Positions 1 to 4,957 of a stretch of DNA of 6,690 nt are shown piece after piece. The notes below the pieces were generated by a model. That model saw only the letters and a program-made list of their open reading frames with translations. It was not told the DNA's origin and made no database searches. The DNA lies in assembly GCA_030699205.1 (NCBI GenBank), contig JAUYJY010000003.1:1-6690 (forward strand), written 5' to 3'. Origin of the DNA: Candidatus Pacearchaeota archaeon (GTDB lineage Archaea; Nanobdellota; Nanobdellia; Pacearchaeales; GW2011-AR1). Every line of letters starts with the position of its first letter. Position 1 is the first letter of the stretch. The position numbers and the translations under genes were made by a program.

Positions 1-138
1 GCGGAAGAACAAAAAACTGTTCAAAATATGGACAATTCTGTTGATTAGCACAATTGTTTTCAGAATTGTACAGATAGAGAATTCTGGACAAATAGTGTTC
101 CAATTATCAGAATTATCTATATTTTGTCTTCTGCTATA
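1..138 (+). mobile_element. MITE-like palindromic repeat, long form, copy A (5' part outside window)
   Basis: This is the right three-quarters of the long repeat form. It starts at the GCGGAAGAAC of the second hairpin module and ends in CTTCTGCTATA. The 91-bp inner element lies at 29-119, between TA at 27-28 and TA at 120-121. The sequence is nearly identical to copies B (1722-1907) and E (6505-6690, opposite strand), with only a handful of single-base differences. The left hairpin module (about 48 bp in the other copies) would lie upstream of base 1, so its absence here is a window edge and not a demonstrated deletion. There is no coding capacity. The classification as a MITE rests on the termini, TA flanks and multiple copies. 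Confidence 0.88.
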
Positions 139-214
139 TTAACCAATCATAAAAAATTTATTTACTATTTTATTATAATGTCCCGATTACATAACCTTTG
201 AAATAGTTATTCCA

Positions 215-226
215 ATATTTAAATAT
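215..226. promoter_or_regulatory. Palindromic TATA-like box
   Basis: ATATTTAAATAT reads the same on both strands and fits an archaeal TATA box. On the plus strand it would start a transcript near 245, just before the paired hairpins at 268-329. No gene is clearly served by it. In an AT-rich genome this may be chance. Confidence 0.3.
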
Positions 227-267
227 CAAAAAAACCCCCTCGTTTCGTCTTAAAATTTTGGATGCAT

Positions 268-295
268 AGAATTGCAAGAGTAAGCAATTCTCTTG
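268..295. other. Bistable hairpin with two mutually exclusive stems
   Basis: Stem 1 pairs AGAATTGC (268-275) with GCAATTCT (284-291), 8 bp with an 8-base loop. Stem 2 pairs CAAGAG (275-280) with CTCTTG (290-295). The two share bases, so only one can form at a time. Being palindromic, the pairing exists on either strand. It lies downstream of the ftsZ stop and between two minus-strand T tracts. Confidence 0.45.
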
Positions 296-335
296 TGCTC
301 TAAGTTGTATTCATCTGCATCAGCAACTTCAACAT

Positions 336-366
336 TAAAAAATAAAGAAAAAAAATAAAAATAAAA
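336..366 (-). terminator. Poly-T transcription terminator of ftsZ
   Basis: Read on the minus strand, the bases just after the ftsZ stop are almost entirely T, in runs of 4 to 8 broken by single A or C. Archaeal RNA polymerase terminates at such T-rich tracts without needing a hairpin, so this is a good intrinsic terminator for ftsZ. Confidence 0.7.
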
Positions 367-370
367 CTAT

Positions 371-1450
371 TTACCTAAACACTTCTATGCCTAAATCAGA
401 CATTTCGTGATGGCTTGCAGCACTTTCTGATGGAAGCTCCTTTCCTAAAACATATGGGCTTTTTACACCAGTCATTATTGTAATAACTCTAACCTTGCTT
501 CCAAAGTCTTTGTTAATTCTTGCTCCAATAATAACTTGTGCTTCAGCACTTAGGTTTTCAGTAACTAAACTTCCAACGCCTGAAAATTCATCCAGCTTAA
601 AATCAGATCCGCAGGTAATATGCACTAATGCCCCTGTTGCTCCCCTATAATCAACATCCAATAACGGATGGGTCAATGCCTGTCTTACTGCTTCATCAAC
701 TCTCATAGAACTGTCAGATTCACCGACGCCAATAACGGCAACATCGCCTCCCCTCATAATTGCAGATACGTCTGCGTAGTCTAAGTTAATCAAAGATGGA
801 AGGGTAATAGTCTCCACTATGCCCTTAATCATTGTACTAACTAATTCATTCGCAACCGCAAATGCCTGTTCCATTGGTAAATTTCCAGCTATGTCCACAA
901 GTCTATTGTTGTCAATAACAATTGCAGTATCAACAACATCCCTTAACTCTTGTAAACCAAATTCGGCTTTGTCAATCCTTGCCTTCTCACATTCAAAAGG
1001 CATTGTAACAACCCCAATAACAATTGCTCCAGCTTCCTTAGCTAATTGAGCAATAACAGGAGCAGCTCCAGTCCCTGTGCCTCCACCTGCACCAGCAATA
1101 ACAAAAACCATGTCCGCATTGCTCGTAGCTTTTTTAAGCTCTGATAAAGATTCTTTTGCAGCTTCCCTTCCCCTTGATGGAAGCCCTCCTGCACCTAATC
1201 CCCTTGTTAATTCCTTTCCAATCAAAATCTTTTCATCAGCCTTAGTAATGCTCAAATGAAGTGCGTCTGTGTTAACTCCATAAACCGTAGCCCCATTAAT
1301 CCCCTTATTAAAAAGCCACGTAATATTATTGCACCCCATTCCTCCGGCACCAAAAACCTTAATGTTTGCTTTCCCAGCCCTCAACTCATCAAAATTAATG
1401 CTGTGTGTTGCAGCGTTTTCTATCGCTTCTCTTGCAAAATCAAGAACCAT
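371..1450 (-). CDS. ftsZ: Cell division protein FtsZ (archaeal tubulin-family GTPase)
   Basis: FtsZ polymerises with GTP at mid-cell to form the division ring on the inner face of the membrane. In archaea it is tethered by SepF. The 359-residue product carries the diagnostic loops in order: GAGGMG (35-40), GVNTD (58-62), LGAGGLPSRG (85-94), the tubulin signature GGGTGTG (122-128), PFECEKAR (151-158), NNR (181-183) and the T7 synergy loop NLDYADV (222-228), whose D224 and D227 match the catalytic acidic residues that complete GTP hydrolysis across subunits. The second domain continues to about 330. A short Ser/His/Glu linker then leads to a hydrophobic-acidic tail (DLGIEVFR), the usual site for partner binding. 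The ATG at 1448-1450 is directly preceded by an in-frame TAA, so no N-terminal extension is possible. A GGAGG motif exists but lies about 19 bases upstream, unusually far for initiation. I cannot decide between the FtsZ1 and FtsZ2 paralogues. The gene is monocistronic here. Confidence 0.97.
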   Translation of the reverse strand: MVLDFAREAIENAATHSINFDELRAGKANIKVFGAGGMGCNNITWLFNKGINGATVYGVNTDALHLSITKADEKILIGKELTRGLGAGGLPSRGREAAKESLSELKKATSNADMVFVIAGAGGGTGTGAAPVIAQLAKEAGAIVIGVVTMPFECEKARIDKAEFGLQELRDVVDTAIVIDNNRLVDIAGNLPMEQAFAVANELVSTMIKGIVETITLPSLINLDYADVSAIMRGGDVAVIGVGESDSSMRVDEAVRQALTHPLLDVDYRGATGALVHITCGSDFKLDEFSGVGSLVTENLSAEAQVIIGARINKDFGSKVRVITIMTGVKSPYVLGKELPSESAASHHEMSDLGIEVFR

Positions 1451-1505
1451 TTACTCTTTTTTCTTATAACCTCCTTTCAAATAATACATACTAAAAAATC
1501 CCTTC

Positions 1506-1513
1506 CTTTAAAT
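1506..1513 (-). promoter_or_regulatory. ftsZ TATA box
   Basis: Minus-strand ATTTAAAG followed by a purine-rich stretch. Counting about 26 bases downstream puts transcription start near 1484, giving ftsZ a 5' leader of about 35 bases that contains AAAGGAGG. Confidence 0.5.
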
Positions 1514-1545
1514 AATTGATTGTTATACTGGAGTATATATTAACC

Positions 1546-1721
1546 CTATCTCAGACTTTTAATTACATCAGATTTAGTGATTATTCCCTTTGTTTTTTCT
1601 CTTTCCTTAACCAAGACAAGAGGATAAAATCTCAAAAGCCCGATAGTAACTCTAAGTCCTGCATGAATATCAATGCTCTGAGGAGCTTCAGTCATAATAT
1701 CTTTTGCAGTACTTTCTTCAT
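1546..1721 (-). pseudogene. CBS-domain protein, 3' fragment cut off at repeat copy B
   Basis: The minus-strand frame ending at the TAG of 1546-1548 encodes about 58 residues with the pattern of one nearly complete CBS motif: a KDIMTEAPQSIDIHAGLR opening (core sheet and first helix), a hydrophobic stretch ending in PLVLV, then KGIITKSDVIKSLR, which matches the classic C-terminal 'GIIT-x-x-D' helix. CBS modules normally come in pairs that bind adenosine nucleotides, often fused to another domain. Here the N-terminal part is missing: the frame runs straight into repeat copy B at 1722, meets a stop inside it at 1759-1761, and has no usable start codon or ribosome binding site. I read it as a remnant truncated by the repeat or by a rearrangement at the repeat. 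The domain call is confident. The identity of the original protein is unknown. Confidence 0.72.
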
Positions 1722-1907
1722 TATAGTCTAAGACATTTATAATTGAAATGTATTTGTCTTAGACTATTAGCAGAAGAACAAAAAACTGTTCAAAATATGG
1801 ACAATTCTGTTGATTAGCACAATTGTTTTCAGAATTGTACAAATAGAGAATTCTGGACAAATAGTGTTCCAATTATCAGAATTATCTATATTTTGTCTTC
1901 TGTTATA
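1722..1907 (+). mobile_element. MITE-like repeat, long form, copy B (complete, 186 bp)
   Basis: A complete copy reading TATAGTCTAAGACA at the left end and TGTCTTCTGTTATA at the right. The left module is a perfect 13-bp hairpin (1723-1735 with 1755-1767, 19-base loop). The right module pairs AGCAGAAGA (1769-1777) with TCTTCTGTT (1896-1904). Inside the right module sits a 91-bp inner element (1798-1888) bounded by TA at 1796-1797 and 1889-1890. Copy-specific changes are AGCAGAAG for AGCGGAAG and TGTTATA for TGCTATA at the right end. It separates two broken gene ends that face away from each other, and no intact gene reads through it. Confidence 0.92.
1798..1888 (+). mobile_element. Nested 91-bp inner MITE within copy B
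   Basis: The segment has its own imperfect terminal inverted repeats, TGGACAATTCTG at the left and (reverse complement) TAGATAATTCTG at the right, 10 of 12 matching. It is flanked by TA on both sides, where the short repeat copies C and D have a single TA (AAAA-TA-TTTTG). It is itself two side-by-side hairpins: ACAATTCTG with CAGAATTGT, and TAGAGAATTCTG with CAGAATTATCTA (one mismatch). The same insert occurs at the same site at 29-119 and 6524-6614. Confidence 0.85.
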
Positions 1908-2077
1908 TATTAAAAGAGGAATAGAATTAATTGAACGAAACCCAAATGCCGCAGTGATTTATTATGGTCCCAATCCCGTTGTTGACGAATTTTCCAGACC
2001 TTAGAAGACGAAGAAAAAACCTAAAAAGAAAGGCATATAATGAACTTATGGGGGAAGAATTAACAAGAGACTCTTAA
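1908..2077 (+). pseudogene. Frameshifted gene remnant, 5' end missing at repeat B
   Basis: Directly after repeat B the plus strand encodes a protein-like stretch (IKRGIELIERNPNAAVIYYG, then PNPVVDEF) that stops at TAG 2002-2004. The +1 frame then carries a basic tail (PDLRRRRKNLKRKAYNELMG, then EELTRDS) to TAA 2075-2077. The two pieces read naturally as one C-terminal region split by a single frameshift near 1985-2000. There is no start codon of its own: any ATG in the first frame comes from repeat sequence, and the second frame has an ATG only at 1964. I do not recognise the family. The most economical reading is a dead gene whose 5' part was lost at the repeat boundary. Alternatively the basic tail could be a very small real ORF (1964-2077, 37 codons). 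Confidence 0.5.
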
Positions 2078-2113
2078 GTTATATAATTGGTTAAGAACCC
2101 AACCCACAGCAAG

Positions 2114-2122
2114 TTTTATATA
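2114..2122 (+). promoter_or_regulatory. TATA box for the 2160 gene
   Basis: TTTTATATA lies about 42 bases before the ATG, predicting a start near 2144 and a short leader of about 16 bases that includes the GAGG ribosome binding site at 2151-2154. Confidence 0.65.
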
Positions 2123-2159
2123 CAAAAAAATCTTCTTTCAATCATAAATAGAGGAATAT

Positions 2160-2663
2160 ATGGTTGAAAAAGATGTAATAGCAAAAGAACAAGTAAAGTT
2201 TGCTGGATTTGTAGATTTCAAAGAGTTATACAATTTCTGTTATGATTGGCTAAAGGGAGAATTATTCAATATAATTGAAGTGAATTATACTGAAAAAGTA
2301 AAGGGGGATGCAAAAGAGTTAGAAATAGTATGGCAAGCTACCAAGAAAGTAACTGACTATTTCAGAATTCTCTTTGATATTAAATGGAAAATTCTTGAGA
2401 TGAAAGACGTAGAAGTTGAAATAGACGGAAAAAAGAAGAAAATGAACAAATTAGCAGAGTTAAAAATTGACATAAAAGGCACATTAGAAAAAGACTATAA
2501 TAGCAAATGGGAAATAACCCCCACAATGAAATTCTTCAAGGAATTTTATCAAAAATATATAATTCCAAATAGGACTGAACAAATGGAAGAGAAAGTTCAG
2601 GAAGCATTGCAGGAATACAAGGAAGAAATAAAAGCGTTTTTAGAACTTACTGGAAAGAAATAA
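2160..2663 (+). CDS. Small soluble protein of unknown function, 167 aa
   Basis: I do not recognise the function. The product is charged and lysine/glutamate rich with no signal peptide or membrane segment, so it should be cytoplasmic. The N-terminal third looks mixed alpha/beta (FVDFKELYNFCYDWLKGELF, 17-36). The middle has strand-like segments with alternating hydrophobics (EVNYTEKVKGDAKELEIVWQ, 40-59, then KVTDYFRILFDIKWKILEMK, 63-82) and a lysine turn (91-95). The C-terminus from about 123 is helical, ending in a long amphipathic helix (138-163). Start choice: ATG at 2160 with GAGG five bases upstream and a TATA box 42 bases upstream. It has a Shine-Dalgarno site, unlike the next gene. Another TATA box lies between the two, so they are probably not co-transcribed. 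The composition and clean frame indicate a real gene, probably one of the lineage-restricted conserved proteins of DPANN archaea (inference). Confidence 0.88.
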   Translation: MVEKDVIAKEQVKFAGFVDFKELYNFCYDWLKGELFNIIEVNYTEKVKGDAKELEIVWQATKKVTDYFRILFDIKWKILEMKDVEVEIDGKKKKMNKLAELKIDIKGTLEKDYNSKWEITPTMKFFKEFYQKYIIPNRTEQMEEKVQEALQEYKEEIKAFLELTGKK

Positions 2664-2694
2664 TTTTTGTAGGAGATTATACATTGCAATAATC

Positions 2695-2703
2695 TTTATA
2701 TAC
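2695..2703 (+). promoter_or_regulatory. TATA box for the 2724 gene (leaderless start)
   Basis: TTTATATAC is centred about 25 bases before the ATG at 2724, so transcription should begin at or within a base or two of the start codon. No ribosome binding site precedes the ATG (CCAATTCTCCAAATT), which supports a leaderless mRNA. Confidence 0.7.
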
Positions 2704-2723
2704 AAATCCCAATTCTCCAAATT

Positions 2724-4088
2724 ATGAAAAAAGCAATAATTTCAGCGGTTTTTATATTTTTAATTTTTCCATTAGCAATCGCGGCAGATTTAACAGTAAG
2801 AACAATAGACAAAGAAAATGTGATAATCACTGAAATGAGCAATAATGCAAAATACACACTCTCAATAACAAACAACGAAAATCAAAAAGATGAATTCCAG
2901 ATTTATTCATTAATCTCTGCAACGATATACCCCCAAGAAAGATTTATAATAGATTCCGGAGACACCATGGAATTAAATGTGGAAATAGCCCCGCATAAAG
3001 AAACAATAAGGGAAAATAGGGGAATTTACATTTTTGAATATCAGATTAAGGGTCAGAAAACAGGATTCTTCAAGGATTTTTTCACCATAAAAATTTTAGA
3101 TGTTAAAGATGCTGTACTTATCTCCATAGGCAATATAAAAATCAATGATACGAACGCAAAAATAAAAATCCAAAACCTTGAAGATTTTTCATTTAATGGT
3201 TTAAAAATTTCTGCGAAGTCAGATTTTTTTGAATTCTCCGAAACTTTTGATTTAGATAAAAAAGAAAGCATAGAATTTATTACACCCATAACAAATACAA
3301 AGAAACTCTCTGCAGGAGAGCATGACGTAGAGGCAACTTATGAATTAAATGGTATAATTTCTAAAAAAACAAATACTCTAAATTATTTAGAACAAGGAGG
3401 AATTTCAGTTTCAGAAAAATCAGAAGGGTTCATAATAAGAAAAACAACAACGACTAAGATAAATGCAGGAAATATTCCCACAGAGGCAGTAATTCAAAGT
3501 AAAAAGAATATTTTAACGAGACTTTTTACGACACATTCAATAAAACCAGATGAATCAGAAAGAAACGGAATCTTTATTCAATATGTCTGGAAAAGAGATT
3601 TGGGAGTTGGAGAATCAATAACTATTACATCAACAACAAACTACACTTTCCCATTCATACTTTTAATAATAATAATTCTTGTTGCAGTTGCAACAAAATA
3701 TCTTGCATCTAAAAAAGTAATAATCAGAAAAAGAGTATCTCCTGTAAAAACAAAGGGCGGAGAATTTGCCCTAAAGGTCAAACTAAAAATAAAAGCAAGA
3801 AGTAAAGTAAGTAACATAGTCCTGTCGGATGTTATTCCGAGAATGGCAAAGTTATACGAAAAATACTCAAAACCTCATAAGATAGATATCCAATCAAGAA
3901 AAATATCATGGCAAATAAACAACTTAAATGCAGGAGAAGAAAGGGTATTTACTTACATAATCTATTCAAAAATAAATATTGTGGGCACTTTTGAACTTCC
4001 ACAGGCTTCAGCATCATACGATTTAGACGGGATGAAAGAACATTCTTTTTCAAACACAACATCCTTTATCGCAGAAACTGCGGAATGA
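2724..4088 (+). CDS. Secreted/membrane-anchored beta-rich protein with C-terminal DUF11-like domain
   Basis: A surface-type protein of 454 residues. Residues 1-20 are a signal peptide (KK, hydrophobic core, AIA cleavage site). Residues 22-130 and about 130-225 look like consecutive Ig-like beta-sandwich domains, with strand patterns such as KYTLSITNNENQKDEFQIYS. Residues 226-305 form a further beta-rich region. A single transmembrane helix follows at 309-326 (FPFILLIIIILVAVATKY), then a basic KKVIIRKR. Residues about 345-450 resemble the DUF11 repeat of surface proteins (KVKLKIKARSKVSNIVLSDV, then IPRM, and a W-x-I-x-x-L-x-A-G-E signature at 396-405). By the positive-inside rule this last domain would face the cytoplasm, which is unusual for that fold. 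Possible N-glycosylation sites include NYT (306-308) and NTT (444-446). It appears monocistronic and leaderless. A structural or adhesive role at the envelope is inferred; no enzymatic motif is visible. Confidence 0.85.
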   Translation: MKKAIISAVFIFLIFPLAIAADLTVRTIDKENVIITEMSNNAKYTLSITNNENQKDEFQIYSLISATIYPQERFIIDSGDTMELNVEIAPHKETIRENRGIYIFEYQIKGQKTGFFKDFFTIKILDVKDAVLISIGNIKINDTNAKIKIQNLEDFSFNGLKISAKSDFFEFSETFDLDKKESIEFITPITNTKKLSAGEHDVEATYELNGIISKKTNTLNYLEQGGISVSEKSEGFIIRKTTTTKINAGNIPTEAVIQSKKNILTRLFTTHSIKPDESERNGIFIQYVWKRDLGVGESITITSTTNYTFPFILLIIIILVAVATKYLASKKVIIRKRVSPVKTKGGEFALKVKLKIKARSKVSNIVLSDVIPRMAKLYEKYSKPHKIDIQSRKISWQINNLNAGEERVFTYIIYSKINIVGTFELPQASASYDLDGMKEHSFSNTTSFIAETAE

Positions 4089-4105
4089 TTTCTCATTTTC
4101 TTCTT
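4089..4105 (+). terminator. T-rich terminator after the 2724 gene
   Basis: Directly after the TGA stop the sequence is pyrimidine rich with T runs (TTTCTCATTTTCTTCTT), consistent with an archaeal intrinsic terminator that separates this gene from the tRNA. Confidence 0.45.
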
Positions 4106-4136
4106 ACCAATAACTCCGGAATTTAACAAAGCAGAA

Positions 4137-4174
4137 GAAAAGCTTTAAAATAAATAGAGAAAAGCATTTAAAAA
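4137..4174 (+). promoter_or_regulatory. tRNA promoter with duplicated TATA motif
   Basis: The motif GAAAAGC(T/A)TTTAAAA occurs twice, at 4137-4150 and 4159-4174, 22 bases apart. The second (TTTAAAAA, 4167-4174) lies about 27 bases before the mature tRNA 5' end at 4198, the expected distance for an archaeal TATA box. The first could be a backup start or a relic of duplication. Confidence 0.5.
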
Positions 4175-4197
4175 CCACTTCTCATTTGAATATTTAT

Positions 4198-4349
4198 CCC
4201 TCCGTAGCTCAACGGTAGAGCATCCGGCTGTAGATAATATGTCAAAACACTGACTTTCCCTTTGGGAAATAGAATGACGTGTTTTCGGATTTTATTCGTT
4301 AGAATAAGACAGAACCCGGGTTACCCAAGTTCAACTCTTGGCGGGGGGA
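4198..4349 (+). tRNA. tRNA-Tyr (GTA), with an 81-nt intron at position 37/38
   Basis: Exons 4198-4233 and 4315-4349 join to a 71-nt tRNA. The acceptor CCCTCCG (4198-4204) pairs with CGGGGGG (4342-4348) with one G-T wobble, and the discriminator is A4349. The D stem is GCTC/GAGC with GG in the loop. The anticodon stem is TCCGG (4223-4227) with CCGGG (4316-4320). The anticodon loop after splicing is CTGTAGC, anticodon GTA. The T arm is CCAAG/CTTGG with loop TTCAACT. The C1-G72 pair and A73 are the archaeal tyrosine identity set. The variable loop has four bases (TTAC). CCA is not encoded. The splice junction fits a bulge-helix-bulge: helix CTGT (4228-4231) with ACAG (4309-4312), three-base bulges AGA and AAC, each cut after the second base. 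Confidence 0.95.
4234..4314 (+). other. Archaeal tRNA intron (81 nt) with internal hairpins
   Basis: The ends are defined by the bulge-helix-bulge at the exon junctions. Inside, AAAACAC (4244-4250) pairs with GTGTTTT (4279-4285) around an inner TTTCCC/GGGAAA hairpin (4255-4260 with 4264-4269). A second hairpin TTATTC/GAATAA (4292-4297 with 4302-4307, loop GTTA) abuts the 3' splice helix. The helix normally expected on the intron side of the first bulge is not evident, so the motif is of the relaxed type. No open reading frame is present. Confidence 0.8.
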
Positions 4350-4422
4350 TAGGGCAATACATCACATTTTATGAATGTAAAGATAAATGCATTTGTGTAA
4401 AATCACAAAAAGGGTAGCTAAC

Positions 4423-4515
4423 TATAGCAGAAGACAAAATATTTTGAACAGTTTTTTGTTCTTCCGCTAATATTCTAAGACAAATACATTTCAATTATAA
4501 ATGTCTTAGACTATA
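4423..4515 (-). mobile_element. MITE-like repeat, short form, copy C (93 bp)
   Basis: A complete short copy in reverse orientation, TATAGCAGAAGACA at the left and TGTCTTAGACTATA at the right. It lacks the 91-bp inner element and shows the empty site (CAAAATATTTTG with a single central TA). It is base-for-base the reverse complement of copy D at 5004-5096, including the shared variant AATATTCTAAG where the long copies read AATAGTCTAAG. It lies 73 bases after tRNA-Tyr and 16 bases beyond the 3' end of the regulator gene, where its hairpins could also act as a terminator. Confidence 0.92.
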
Positions 4516-4531
4516 TAAGAAAAAGCAATTT

Positions 4532-4858
4532 TTACATCTTGACTAAAATTTCTTTCGAACTTACACTTTCTTCAACCAAACTCCAATCTAATTTCATAAG
4601 GTTTTTTACAAATTGATTTTCTAAATTCAACTTGAAATAATCAGACTTACCAATCCGCCTTGTCTTTATAATAATATGAGATTTAATCAGATAAGGAAAA
4701 AAAATCTTAAGAGAATTATAGCTTACATTGCCTTCCCTAGCTATTTCAGTCATGGGAAAGTCAAAATTATAATTATCTATAAGAAAGTCTAAGACCCTCA
4801 ATTGTGGTGTGTCGCCAAATTGCTTCAAAAATAATGATTTGTTTTCTTTTATCCTCAT
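4532..4858 (-). CDS. Winged-helix DNA-binding transcriptional regulator
   Basis: A small cytoplasmic protein of 108 residues that is almost entirely one winged-helix domain. FGDTPQLRVLDFLIDNYNFD (14-33) gives helix 1. MTEIAREGNVSYNSLKIFFP (36-55) is the helix-turn-helix with the recognition helix. LIKSHIIIKTRRIGKSDYFK (57-76) covers the last helix and the TRRIGKSDYFKLN wing. A helical tail (82-97) could serve dimerisation. The pattern matches the widespread archaeal single-domain wHTH regulators; no ligand-binding domain is present. I prefer the ATG at 4856-4858. A TTG at 4871-4873 would add five residues, but it sits at or upstream of the transcription start predicted from the TATA box at 4889-4900. 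The gene lies between two perfect inverted copies of the 93-bp repeat (C and D). Confidence 0.88.
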   Translation of the reverse strand: MRIKENKSLFLKQFGDTPQLRVLDFLIDNYNFDFPMTEIAREGNVSYNSLKIFFPYLIKSHIIIKTRRIGKSDYFKLNLENQFVKNLMKLDWSLVEESVSSKEILVKM

Positions 4859-4888
4859 ATGTTTACCTATCAATCCATCTACCTAGAT

Positions 4889-4900
4889 TATATATTTAAA
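4889..4900 (-). promoter_or_regulatory. TATA box for the winged-helix gene
   Basis: Minus-strand TTTAAATATATA centred near 4895 predicts a start near 4869, leaving about 10 bases of leader before the ATG at 4858 and only a weak AGGT ribosome binding motif. Confidence 0.6.
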
Positions 4901-4957
4901 TCTTTCTATTAAATCATAAAATATTTCAAAAATAGCAACATTTAAAAATATGAGAAG

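Larger units (their letters stand above)
139..370. other. Non-coding gap between repeat A and ftsZ
   Basis: No convincing gene is present. The stretch holds a perfectly palindromic TATA-like sequence ATATTTAAATAT (215-226), an A7 run (228-234, T7 on the minus strand, following GAGGGGG), and an 8-bp perfect hairpin AGAATTGC/GCAATTCT (268-275 with 284-291). That hairpin competes with a second stem CAAGAG/CTCTTG (275-280 with 290-295). A further 6-bp stem AAGTTG/CAACTT (302-307 with 324-329) follows, then the ftsZ terminator tract. On the minus strand, 250-336 is an open stretch of about 28 codons ending in TAA but without a start codon. It could be a structured RNA, a decayed gene end, or neither. 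Confidence 0.5.

Noticed and set aside
819..1259. Plus-strand open frames opposite ftsZ
   Set aside because: They are antisense shadows of a strongly conserved ftsZ coding sequence and have no promoter or family pattern.
1722..1907. Repeat as a riboswitch or ribozyme
   Set aside because: Its positions are unrelated to any one gene class or strand, and TA flanks plus empty/filled sites argue for a mobile element. A secondary RNA role remains possible.
1810..2004. 64-codon plus-strand reading frame starting inside repeat B
   Set aside because: About half of it is repeat sequence, including the only ATG. The rest is the frameshifted remnant, so it is a chance fusion and not a gene.
4131..4138. 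GCAGAAGA before the tRNA as a repeat-end remnant
   Set aside because: Only eight bases match the repeat terminus and there is no TA or second terminus, so it is within chance in this AT/purine-rich DNA.
4353..4413. Short open frame with clustered Cys codons between tRNA-Tyr and repeat C
   Set aside because: About 20 codons, no start codon or ribosome binding site, no recognisable family.
4859..4873. TTG at 4871-4873 as the start of the winged-helix gene
   Set aside because: It lies at or upstream of the transcription start predicted from the TATA box. The ATG at 4856-4858 gives a complete domain with a short leader.
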